64,000 bases of DNA from Thermatribacter sp048814795. Its GTDB lineage: Bacteria > Atribacterota > Atribacteria > Atribacterales > Thermatribacteraceae. Location: assembly GCA_048814795.1 (NCBI GenBank), contig CP184673.1:1426001-1490000 (forward strand), in the 5' to 3' direction. The position numbers and the translations under genes are program-made. Shown here piece by piece: positions 52,913-59,762 of this stretch (positions within the stretch are counted from its first letter, which is position 1; the number at the start of each line of letters is the position of its first letter). Below the pieces are notes generated by a model. It ran no database searches. It saw only the letters and a list, made by a program, of their open reading frames with translations, and was not told where the DNA came from.

Positions 52913-53019
52913 AAACTCGCAAAATTCCTTTTAGAGTTTTTTTGCTCTTTTCAAACTCGAAAAATTAGAAAAAATATACTTCCCCCGGTGTATGTTACTT
53001 ATACCCCGGGGTATGTTAC
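52913..53019. repeat. AT-rich non-coding segment with two pairs of direct repeats
   Basis: AAACTCGCAAAATT at 52913 and AAACTCGAAAAATT at 52953 (13 of 14 bases, 40 bp apart) are followed by CCCCGGTGTATGTTAC at 52983 and CCCCGGGGTATGTTAC at 53004 (15 of 16 bases, 21 bp apart). The second pair contains GTTAC, the core of the candidate origin repeats, and is spaced by two helical turns. It lies between convergent genes, so it is more likely a protein-binding or replication site than a promoter. Confidence 0.7.
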
Positions 53020-53028
53020 CGGGTCTGC

Positions 53029-53547
53029 TTACTGCAGTTTGTCCTGTTCGGCTAACGCTTTCTTTAAACCCTCTGCCTTATTTTTCAATTCCAGCAACCT
53101 GCCGTTGAAGAACTTCAGGTATTCAGGCAGCTTTTGCGCCAATTCCAGGGCTTCAGGAACAGAGAGGTAGCGAGCTGGACAATTAAAGTCGTTGTGGACG
53201 TAAAAACTTCTACCAAACCACCCCGGGGAAGGCGGTATTTGTGCCCTGTTGTAACACAGGGCAATGTAACTGCCAACATTACTGCTAAACCTGTAAATGC
53301 TTATTTCTCCATGCGTGAATAGCTCTAAGGTTCTCCAATCGCTGAGGTGGTGTTTTTCCAGGGTGTCAATCAAGTTTTCTTCCACTTCCTGCAAGCAACC
53401 AAGCAAGGCTTTCAATTCCTTTTCGCTTTTCTCTGCGCTGTTTTCAACTTCCCCAAATTCCATCATGAGATTTTCCCCCTTCTCATAAACTGGAAACAGG
53501 ATTAACTTTGGAAAACCTAATTTCTGGGCTAACTCGTCCAGGTCCAT
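53029..53547 (-). CDS. Unknown element protein
   Basis: A 172-residue protein I cannot assign. The N-terminal third is acidic and helical (EFGEVENSAEKSEKELKALL), the middle contains aromatic-rich strands (ISIYRFSSNVGSYIALCYNR, then PGWFGRSFYVHND), and the C-terminus is a coiled-coil-like helix (FNGRLLELKNKAEGLKKALA). No membrane segment or metal motif. ATG follows a GGGGGG run in the AAGGGGGG sequence. It lies upstream of the repeat-rich segment and is oriented like the integrase gene but separated from it by 120 bp. Confidence 0.7.
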   Translation of the reverse strand: MDLDELAQKLGFPKLILFPVYEKGENLMMEFGEVENSAEKSEKELKALLGCLQEVEENLIDTLEKHHLSDWRTLELFTHGEISIYRFSSNVGSYIALCYNRAQIPPSPGWFGRSFYVHNDFNCPARYLSVPEALELAQKLPEYLKFFNGRLLELKNKAEGLKKALAEQDKLQ

Positions 53548-53669
53548 TTAATTAACCCCCCTTTTTCACTCTCTCGTGGCCGCTAAAACACCGGGAAATA
53601 CCAAAACCTTACCCAACCAGTTTCAGAAGTTCTCAGGCCCTCTAATGCGCAGTTTTCACCCCCCTTCAG

Positions 53670-54560
53670 CTAAACCAGCCTGTCCATTGGTGAATACTTG
53701 AGCATGGCTTCCCGCAACTGCTTTCCGCCCATGTGAACATAAACCATACAGGTTTCAATATTGGAATGTCCCAAAAGCCTTTGCAGGGTGAAGACGTCCC
53801 CACCATTTCTTATGTAGTTGGTGGCAAAGGTATGCCGCAAGGTATGTGGGGAACACCTTACCCCTTCAATACCCGCTTTCTGGGCTAATCTTCTAATAAT
53901 TTGTTCTACCCCCCGTTTCTTCAAGGGTCTTCCGTCCTGGGTTATGAACACCCGGTCTTCATAAGGATGAAAGCCACGCAGCTTAAGCCACCTGGCCATT
54001 GCCTTTTTTAGTGTTTTGCCCATGTAAACTTCACGTTCCTTTTCCCCTTTGCCTGTAACCGTCAGAGAACCCCGGACCAGGTCAACCCGGTCTAAGGTAA
54101 GGGTGAGCAGTTCTGAAAGCCGTATTCCGGTGTCCAGGAAAGTGAGAAGCATTACATAGTTCCTGAACCCTGCCCAGGTCTTTTTGTTGGGTGCCTTGAG
54201 CAAGCTCATTACTTGCTCATCATTGAGGATGTGGGGAAACTGCTTGGGTAAGCGGGGACGCTTAAGGGTAGAAGCAAAGTTTTCTTCCAGGTAACCTTCT
54301 CGGTAAAGAAAGTTAAGGAAAGCCTTTATGGCCCGAACGTGGGTGTCAACAGTAACTACTTTAAGGCGGTCAAAAAGGCTGTTAACGTATTTGCGCAAAG
54401 TGGCTTGGTTAAGTCCTTCCCGGTCCAGAAACCTTACGAACGGGGTTAAGTATTCCTTATACCATTTCAGCGTTGAACTTTTCTTTCCTTCTACCCTGCC
54501 ACTTAGAAGAAAATCTTCAAGGTAAAGACCCCACAGAGAAGTTTCTTTTTTGGTCTTCAA
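53670..54560 (-). CDS. int: Tyrosine recombinase (integrase)
   Basis: Site-specific recombinase that integrates the element into tRNA-Gly. The N-terminal SAM-like core-binding domain (LYLEDFLLSGRVEG onward, AIKAFLNFLYREGYLEENF) precedes the catalytic domain with the first Arg in DTGIRLSELLTLTLDRVD, HTLRHTFATNYIRNGGDV for the His-x-x-Arg box, LLGHSNIETCMVYVHMG with the second His and the nucleophile Tyr. The open frame runs back to 54707 through the tRNA, where it reads VAGSSPVSRS, which is tRNA sequence, not protein. I place the start at TTG 54560, without a strong ribosome site; the true start is uncertain. Confidence 0.93.
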   Translation of the reverse strand: MKTKKETSLWGLYLEDFLLSGRVEGKKSSTLKWYKEYLTPFVRFLDREGLNQATLRKYVNSLFDRLKVVTVDTHVRAIKAFLNFLYREGYLEENFASTLKRPRLPKQFPHILNDEQVMSLLKAPNKKTWAGFRNYVMLLTFLDTGIRLSELLTLTLDRVDLVRGSLTVTGKGEKEREVYMGKTLKKAMARWLKLRGFHPYEDRVFITQDGRPLKKRGVEQIIRRLAQKAGIEGVRCSPHTLRHTFATNYIRNGGDVFTLQRLLGHSNIETCMVYVHMGGKQLREAMLKYSPMDRLV

Positions 54561-54561
54561 T

Positions 54562-54575
54562 TTGTTCGCCAGACT
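54562..54575. repeat. Right copy of the 14 bp terminal motif
   Basis: TTGTTCGCCAGACT, identical to 47900-47913 and in the same orientation. It lies just upstream of the proposed integrase start, 72 bp inside the right repeat. Confidence 0.5.
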
Positions 54576-54646
54576 CGCCAAAAACCGGGGTAAAACAACA
54601 AATGTTATGAAATCTGAAAGGGGCTTCTCATGGGCATTTGAGGCAT

Positions 54647-54722
54647 TGGAGCGGGAAACGGGACTCGAACCCGCGACACCCAGCTTGGAAGGCTGGCGCT
54701 CTACCACCTGAGCTATTCCCGC
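54647..54722 (-). tRNA. tRNA-Gly(TCC), right copy
   Basis: Identical to the left copy, 76 nt with CCA. This copy retains the chromosomal upstream sequence with a near-consensus promoter, so it is probably the expressed tRNA-Gly. Its 3' side is now element DNA leading into the integrase gene on the same strand. Confidence 0.97.
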
Positions 54723-54732
54723 TCGATTGAGA
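54647..54732. repeat. Right 86 bp attachment-site repeat
   Basis: Exact match to 47761-47846 over tRNA plus 10 bp of leader. Identity ends at 54732; beyond it lies the native promoter region. Confidence 0.95.
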
Positions 54733-54739
54733 CAAATTT

Positions 54740-54768
54740 ATTATAAGTGGTGTTTCTTTTTTCGTCAA
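54740..54768 (-). promoter_or_regulatory. Near-consensus promoter of tRNA-Gly
   Basis: On the minus strand TTGACG (54763-54768) and TATAAT (54740-54745) are 17 bp apart, with TATAAT 17 bp before the mature tRNA. It lies just outside the repeat, so only the right tRNA copy is served, and read-through would enter the integrase gene. Confidence 0.88.
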
Positions 54769-54963
54769 TCATCCAGAGCTTAATTGAAATTATGAACTGT
54801 AACCATCGAGATGGTTTTTCCCCAAACGACCAGGCTTAGTCATATGTAGAAACAAGGAATGAACATTTTGCAAACAACCGTTGTAACTTGAAGTAATTTG
54901 TATTTTTTCGAAGCTTGGTTTAAGCTAAAATACTATAAAGATCCGGGTTATGGAGGTGTTTTC

Positions 54964-55911
54964 ATGTCTCTGGTTTTAGTAACTGGTGGTAATGGCTTGC
55001 TGGGTTCCTGGGTGACCTATTACCTTACTCAGAACGATAAGGGTGTCATTTCTTTTGACCTCAAGGAAAAGGATTTTGACTATCTTCGAGAAGTCAGGGA
55101 TAAAATTGTTTTTGTAAAAGGTAACGTACTTGAGTGGTCGAGCATCCTGCCTGTTTTTTTAAAATGGGGTAGCGAAATTGAAGGCATCATCCACACTCCA
55201 GCGGTTATGGCTACTCCTCAATACTGGAACAATCCTCACCCCAGCACAGTTGTTAATGTTATAGGAACACTTAATTTACTGGAATTTGCCCGCTTGTATC
55301 AGGTGCCCAAGTTTATTTATATTAGTTCAGGAGCGGTATATGGAGAAACTAAGGACAATCCTGGAGAATTAACTCACCCCCCTTCTCCCTCCGACCTGTA
55401 CGGCGCCAGTAAAGCAGGTGCTGAGTTCTTGACTCTTCAATATGGTAATCATTATGGAATTGACGCGAGGATAGTTAGACCTTATTTCTTCTTTGGTCCT
55501 GGCCTTTTGCCTTCAGAAATGACTCCTCTTTTCCGAAATTTGCTCGGGTCTTTAGAGGGCTTGGATAATCTCTATCTGGAAAAAGGGAAAGAACAACGTC
55601 TGGGATTTACCTATGTTAAGGATACTGCCTGGGGCACCTTTCTGGCCTATCATAAACCAAAAGTAAATCACCGAATTTTTAACATTGCTACCGAAGAAGT
55701 TACCAGCTTTCCTGACCTTGCTCGTTTAGCACAGAAATACAGTGATCAGCCGCGGGAAACCCACATTGGTCCGGGGAAGATGTTTCCAAGGGGAGAAACT
55801 TTGGATATAACTCTGGCAAAAAAAGAGCTTGGTTTTGAACCTCGCTACACTATGGAAAGAGCCATGGCTGAGTACGCAGAGTGGGTTAAGAGGAATAGAA
55901 GGAAGAATTAA
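54964..55911 (+). CDS. NAD-dependent epimerase/dehydratase
   Basis: An extended short-chain dehydrogenase of 315 residues, probably acting on a nucleotide sugar. NAD-binding motif VTGGNGLLGSW at the N-terminus, IHTPAVMATPQYW near 75, the catalytic Ser/Thr strand FIYISSGAVYGET near 120, and the YxxxK pair in LYGASKAG near 145. A C-terminal substrate domain follows (GETLDITLAKKELGFEPRYT). GalE-like in layout; the specific substrate is not evident. ATG 54964 follows GGAGG. The gene stands alone beside the tRNA locus. Confidence 0.92.
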   Translation: MSLVLVTGGNGLLGSWVTYYLTQNDKGVISFDLKEKDFDYLREVRDKIVFVKGNVLEWSSILPVFLKWGSEIEGIIHTPAVMATPQYWNNPHPSTVVNVIGTLNLLEFARLYQVPKFIYISSGAVYGETKDNPGELTHPPSPSDLYGASKAGAEFLTLQYGNHYGIDARIVRPYFFFGPGLLPSEMTPLFRNLLGSLEGLDNLYLEKGKEQRLGFTYVKDTAWGTFLAYHKPKVNHRIFNIATEEVTSFPDLARLAQKYSDQPRETHIGPGKMFPRGETLDITLAKKELGFEPRYTMERAMAEYAEWVKRNRRKN

Positions 55912-56051
55912 TTTTGTTTGCAATTTATGAATGATTTGCAAAGTTTTTAAATTTCGCACTTACAGGGGCCGGCTTACTTCGGGTTCTTTTTGAAGTGCTA
56001 AGTTTAACACAAAAGACTATCAAAAACAACCTGTAGCCAGTTTAAAAAATC

Positions 56052-56127
56052 TGGTGAGCCGTGCAGGAGTCGAACCTGCGACACCCGGATTAAAAGTCCG
56101 GTGCTCTACCAGCTGAGCTAACGGCCC
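56052..56127 (-). tRNA. tRNA-Lys(TTT)
   Basis: 76 nt with encoded CCA. Acceptor GGGCCGT pairs with ACGGCTC (one G-U pair), the anticodon loop is CTTTTAA with anticodon TTT, and the T arm is intact. No duplicated copy or element is next to it. Confidence 0.97.
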
Positions 56128-56145
56128 ACCCTGAAAACAAGAGAT

Positions 56146-56174
56146 ATTTTAACGATTCCCTTCTAAAGTGTCAA
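56146..56174 (-). promoter_or_regulatory. Near-consensus promoter of tRNA-Lys
   Basis: On the minus strand TTGACA (56169-56174) and TAAAAT (56146-56151) are 17 bp apart; the -10 box ends 18 bp before the mature tRNA. Confidence 0.85.
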
Positions 56175-56202
56175 TGTTTGAAATTATGCTTTACAAAACT
56201 TT

Positions 56203-57396
56203 TTAGTAGGGCAAGAAGCTACGAATGATTTTTCTTGGTAGAGGTTCTTTGATTATTAGGGCTCCCGAGGGGCACATTTCCTGACAACAAAAACAACGCA
56301 GGCAGTTTTTAAAGTTAAATTCGGGTAACCCCTTTTCTATGTTGATTGCTTTAGGACGAGCGGGGCATACCGAATGGCATATTCCACACTTTTTGCATAG
56401 TTCTGGAACAAGGGATGGGTAATCCAGAAGAATTCCCCTTAAAATTTTAAGGGATTGAAGATGTGATTTCCCCGTTTTTTTAACTTCAAAGCCTTTAACC
56501 CTCACCTCTTCCAGATTGCTACCTAAAATTTCTATATTTTCCTCTCTATAAGTCCCAAGACCTAATTCCTCTCCCTTCTTGCAAGTGGGTACTATCGAGG
56601 GATCCAGGCCAATCACTCTGCACATAGTGGCATCTAAGGCTACTGGATCAGCGCTCAAAGCGAGAAGATTAAGTGCTTTTCCCTTCCCATTGCGAGGTCC
56701 ATTTCCTTCCATAGCCATTACTGCATCTACTATGTACAGGGAAGGACGAAGCAAGAGGTTAAGATCGACAAGCATTTTGGAAAAAGCTTCAACATCGGGA
56801 AAGCGAAAGTGAAACTCGCCTTTACGCATACCAGGAACGCAACCCAGCTGGTTTTTTATTGCTCCGGTTATCACAGTTAAACCGTGGGTTTTCCACTTAG
56901 CAAGGCTTACAATTGTTTCGTATTTAGTTATCCCTTTTGCAATTTGAAAGCGCTTTACTTGTTTTCCCTGGGGGAAAGTTATTTCTTTTGCGTTTACGAA
57001 GTCCTCCAGGGGGATCCCCAGCTGTCTGGCCAGAGGTTCATAGCCGGCTTTCTGAGTCGCTGTTTCTGGTTTGCCAAAGCCAGGCGAGTCTCCGTAACCA
57101 ACTTTGAACCCTTCAGATAGCAGGATTTCTGCCAGAGCATAGAAGACTGCAGGATGGGTTGTTACATGCTTCTCAGGAGCTTCGCCAGCAAGAAGATTTG
57201 GTTTAAGCAGCGCTCTTCTTTTTGATCCAAAGATTTCCTCAATTCCTCCCAGAAGCTCAATACCTTCGTTAAGACTCTTTCTTACTTCATCTATTTGATA
57301 AGTGCTGCATTTTACCAGCGCTACTTTAGATTTTGTTAACATCGTTTTTGTCAACTCTACTTTTTTTATTTTGGCGTTTAAGTTAATATACTGCAA
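56203..57396 (-). CDS. DUF362 protein with C-terminal ferredoxin domain
   Basis: A 397-residue protein: a DUF362 domain (KPNLLAGEAPEKHVTTHPAV near 65, YGDSPGFG near 100, SLAKWKTHGLTVITGAIKNQ near 165) and, in the last 70 residues, two 4Fe-4S cluster motifs (CKKCGICHSVCP near 338 and CLRCFCCQEMCP near 370). Such proteins are thought to be iron-sulfur electron carriers; no reaction is established. Start is TTG 57396 with AAGGA nearby; an ATG at 57342 is an alternative. It is divergent from the ECF S-component gene. Confidence 0.9.
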   Translation of the reverse strand: MQYINLNAKIKKVELTKTMLTKSKVALVKCSTYQIDEVRKSLNEGIELLGGIEEIFGSKRRALLKPNLLAGEAPEKHVTTHPAVFYALAEILLSEGFKVGYGDSPGFGKPETATQKAGYEPLARQLGIPLEDFVNAKEITFPQGKQVKRFQIAKGITKYETIVSLAKWKTHGLTVITGAIKNQLGCVPGMRKGEFHFRFPDVEAFSKMLVDLNLLLRPSLYIVDAVMAMEGNGPRNGKGKALNLLALSADPVALDATMCRVIGLDPSIVPTCKKGEELGLGTYREENIEILGSNLEEVRVKGFEVKKTGKSHLQSLKILRGILLDYPSLVPELCKKCGICHSVCPARPKAINIEKGLPEFNFKNCLRCFCCQEMCPSGALIIKEPLPRKIIRSFLPY

Positions 57397-57443
57397 AGCT
57401 TTCCTTTTGAAAAGTTAAGGTCAAATTGGGGAGGTGGGATAAA

Positions 57444-57980
57444 TTGCATATACGGACTCGTTCTCTGGTTTTCGGGGGTATTTTAATTGCTGCTTCCGTA
57501 GTGCTTACTCGTTTTGCCAGTATCAGAGTAAATTTTGGGGCTGTGGAGGGAGTTAGAATAGGTTTTGGTTCCTTTCCTATCATTTTTGCCGGTTTTTGTT
57601 TCGGACCTTTAATAGGAGCTCTGGTTGGTGCTTTCTCAGATGTTCTGGGTTATATCCTTAGCCCTGGTGGTGGCCCTTATATGCCTCACTTTACTCTCTC
57701 CTCTGCTCTCTATGGAATTATTCCTGGTCTTTTCGCAATGTTAACCTGTTTTTCTGAGCGTTCACGAATTCTGGGTGGTATTTTAATTTCTCAATTATTC
57801 GTAGGTTTTCTGCTTACACCGTTCTTTTTAGCTACCCTGTTTGGCATTCCCTGGAGATTTTTAATCATACCAAGACTGGTGGGCATACCAATTCAAATTG
57901 TTGCTTATTTTTACTTCTTTGAGGTTCTGAAGAGGAATAGTTTTGCTAAGGAACTCCTCTTTCACGGTTGTTCTCGTTGA
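57444..57980 (+). CDS. ECF transporter S component, folate (FolT)-like
   Basis: A 178-residue integral membrane protein with about five or six helices. The segments GVRIGFGSFPIIFAGFCFGP and GALVGAFSDVLGYILSPGGG are typical of FolT-type substrate-binding components of energy-coupling factor transporters, which capture folates. The EcfA and EcfT energising proteins are not in the window, so it is a group II S component sharing them. The start is TTG 57444, seven bases after GGAGGTGG. No tetrahydrofolate riboswitch is visible upstream. Confidence 0.88.
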   Translation: MHIRTRSLVFGGILIAASVVLTRFASIRVNFGAVEGVRIGFGSFPIIFAGFCFGPLIGALVGAFSDVLGYILSPGGGPYMPHFTLSSALYGIIPGLFAMLTCFSERSRILGGILISQLFVGFLLTPFFLATLFGIPWRFLIIPRLVGIPIQIVAYFYFFEVLKRNSFAKELLFHGCSR

Positions 57981-58013
57981 AATAAGGGTGGGGTTTCCCC
58001 ACCCTTATTTCAA
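57977..58013. terminator. Bidirectional terminator overlapping both stop codons
   Basis: A perfect 17 bp inverted repeat (TTGAAATAAGGGTGGGG, loop TTT) between the convergent ECF and ferritin-like genes. It includes the stop codons of both. Confidence 0.9.
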
Positions 58014-58534
58014 CCTCCTTCGAAAATAGGCTTTTCTTCCTGGTAATACCATTCACTGGGATTGGTTATGTATTGGATGGTATTGAAGATCAAATTGTAA
58101 TGGCGGTACTCTTCTGAGGCCAAAAAATCAAGAAATTGTTTAACTTGTTCGTCGCTTTGTTCGCCTATTTGCTCTGAATAAAATTGATGGGATTTAGATT
58201 CCAGGTCTAAAGCGGTTTTTAAGATGTCCAGCTCTTCTGCTTCGTATTCGATCAGCTCCTGGGATTTTTTTTGAGCTTCGGTAAAGATGTTCTCGAAGTA
58301 TTCACGAGAAGACCTTCTTAATCCCTGAATATTTTTCGTAGTAAAGGATTCATTTTTGATTACTCGCTCGTAACCTTCTTGGATTCTTTCAATATGATCT
58401 AGTTCATCATCAGCAAGATGAGTTAAAACTTCCTTGGCAAGCTGATTTTTGACGCGGTTTGCGCCTTCGAGGTAGAAATTACGTCCATCCTCTTCCATTT
58501 TTAAAGCGTACTGCAGAAGCTTCTGAAGTTCCAC
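58010..58534 (-). CDS. Ferritin-like diiron protein (rubrerythrin-type domain)
   Basis: A 174-residue four-helix ferritin-like protein. The metal ligand pattern is visible as Glu in KMEEDGRNFYLEGA near 15, HLADDELDHIERI near 45, DLESKSHQFYSEQ near 113 and LASEEYRHYNLIF near 145. It has no rubredoxin domain, so it is a sulerythrin/erythrin-like protein. Family members handle peroxide or iron in anaerobes. It is alone and convergent with the folate S component. Confidence 0.9.
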   Translation of the reverse strand: MELQKLLQYALKMEEDGRNFYLEGANRVKNQLAKEVLTHLADDELDHIERIQEGYERVIKNESFTTKNIQGLRRSSREYFENIFTEAQKKSQELIEYEAEELDILKTALDLESKSHQFYSEQIGEQSDEQVKQFLDFLASEEYRHYNLIFNTIQYITNPSEWYYQEEKPIFEGG

Positions 58535-58637
58535 TTTTAAAACCTCCTTTGATGTTTTGGGTTAAAACAACTTTTTCTTGTATTATTTTATACCTATTGG
58601 TAGAATATTTGAAAAACAGGTGTTCCAGGAGGACGAA

Positions 58638-58943
58638 ATGCAGGAATTGCCTCTTAGGTGTAAGAGCTGTAAAGCATTGATTTCTTTGGAGGATATTACC
58701 GAGATTGGAATTTACAAGATTCCAGCTTATCGTGGTACAGCCTTTATAAGGTATATTTGTCCCTATTGCAGAGACTTTGGAGAAGCAACCTTTAGTTTAG
58801 AGAAAATGAACGATATTGCAAAGATGATAACTCACAAGCACAGAAAAGAAAGACCCAGGGGGCAAATTACCATTGACGAAATCATTGATTTCCACAAGGA
58901 GTTAGAAAAACTTAAAAATGCTGATTTTTTGAAAGAATCTTAA
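58638..58943 (+). CDS. Small zinc-ribbon protein upstream of the sigma factor
   Basis: A 101-residue protein. Cysteines in LRCKSCKAL near 6 and YICPYCRDF near 38 form a zinc ribbon; the C-terminal half is basic then helical (HKHRKERPRGQITIDEIIDF). ATG 58638 follows AGGAGG. It precedes the ECF sigma gene by 14 bp and is probably co-transcribed with it. No assigned function. Confidence 0.82.
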   Translation: MQELPLRCKSCKALISLEDITEIGIYKIPAYRGTAFIRYICPYCRDFGEATFSLEKMNDIAKMITHKHRKERPRGQITIDEIIDFHKELEKLKNADFLKES

Positions 58944-58957
58944 AGGATGTTGTTTAA

Positions 58958-59539
58958 ATGATGAGTTCTGTTAAAGAAGATCAAAAGAAGGTTTTTCAGG
59001 ATTTGCTTATGCCCCAGCTGGGGGCTCTTTATAGAACAGCTCTGCGTATGACTCGTCGTAGAGAAGATGCTGAAGACTTAGTTCAAGAAACCATTATGAA
59101 AGCTTATGCTGCCTTTGACCGTTTCGAGCCTGGTACCAATTTTAGAGCCTGGATTTTCAAGATTTTGACCAATACTTTTATCAACGATTACTATCGAGTT
59201 CGAGATCGAGAAAAGCATTCTTCCTTAGAAGAGATGGCGGAAGATGTTAACTTTCAGCCCCAATTTGAAGGTTTTACGCCTGAAGAAATGCTTTTAAACA
59301 CTCTTACCAGAGAGGATGTTTTGCATGCTATTGAGAGCCTCCCGTTTGAATTTAGATCCGTAGTGATTCTCACCCTGGTTGAGGGATTCTCATATAAAGA
59401 GACTGCCGAAATTCTTGATATCCCCATCGGCACGGTTATGTCCCGTTTACATCGCGGAAGAAAAATTTTGCAGAAGTTACTTTGGGAATATTCGAATAAA
59501 AATAAGTCGACAAGGAGCAGGGTGGATAATGGATTGTAG
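58958..59539 (+). CDS. ECF-type RNA polymerase sigma factor
   Basis: A 193-residue SigW/RpoE-like sigma factor. Region 2 is seen as DAEDLVQETIMKAYAAFDRF with FRAWIFKILTNTFINDYYR, region 4 as LPFEFRSVVILTLVEGFSYK and ETAEILDIPIGTVMSRLHRG. A zinc-finger anti-sigma gene overlaps its 3' end by 11 bp, the standard arrangement for an ECF pair. It may control the downstream cysteine and membrane genes, but no specific promoter motif can be checked here. Confidence 0.95.
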   Translation: MMSSVKEDQKKVFQDLLMPQLGALYRTALRMTRRREDAEDLVQETIMKAYAAFDRFEPGTNFRAWIFKILTNTFINDYYRVRDREKHSSLEEMAEDVNFQPQFEGFTPEEMLLNTLTREDVLHAIESLPFEFRSVVILTLVEGFSYKETAEILDIPIGTVMSRLHRGRKILQKLLWEYSNKNKSTRSRVDNGL

Positions 59540-59756
59540 AGAAGCCGTGGAAAAGCTTTATTTTTATCTTGATGGCGAAATGCTTACTGAAGAAGAACGC
59601 AGAGCTCTGGAAAAGCACTTGAGTTTATGCCGTGCTTGTTGTCGGCGTTATGAATTTGAAAAGTTTCTCTGGGATCTGGTTCGTCAAAATGGCCAGAGAG
59701 AGAGTATACCTCAAACTTTTATTATGCGCATTGAAAGCGTGCTGGCGCGCTTTTGA
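59529..59756 (+). CDS. Zinc-binding anti-sigma factor (ZAS family), cytoplasmic
   Basis: A 75-residue protein starting MDCREAVEKLYFYLDGEMLT, with the ZAS motif HLSLCRAC (His30, Cys34, Cys37) and a cysteine at residue 3. Like RsrA-type anti-sigma factors it has no membrane helix, so it probably senses a cytoplasmic (perhaps thiol-redox) signal and releases the sigma factor encoded just upstream. Start is ATG 59529 after GGGTGG. Confidence 0.9.
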   Translation: MDCREAVEKLYFYLDGEMLTEEERRALEKHLSLCRACCRRYEFEKFLWDLVRQNGQRESIPQTFIMRIESVLARF

Positions 59757-59762
59757 ATCTTT

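Larger units (their letters stand above)
47761..54732. mobile_element. Integrative element in tRNA-Gly with Prim-Pol/SF3 helicase
   Basis: About 6.9 kb of accessory DNA bounded by two 86 bp perfect direct repeats, each holding a complete tRNA-Gly(TCC). Contents: tyrosine recombinase at the right end next to a repeat, Prim-Pol/SF3 helicase, XRE-like regulator, terminase-small-like HTH protein, a zinc-finger protein and two unknowns. No capsid, tail, large terminase, conjugation or transposase gene is present. The composition is visibly more GC-rich than the flanks in the replication gene. The layout resembles phage satellites (P4-like logic) or small integrated plasmids. Excision by recombination between repeats would restore one tRNA-Gly locus. 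Confidence 0.93.

Noticed and set aside
54561..54707. N-terminal extension of the integrase through tRNA-Gly
   Set aside because: The added residues (VAGSSPVSRS and neighbours) are the translation of tRNA sequence and are a common annotation error beside tRNA genes.
57397..57443. Tetrahydrofolate riboswitch upstream of the FolT-like gene
   Set aside because: The gap to the divergent DUF362 gene is under 50 bp, too short for the riboswitch.
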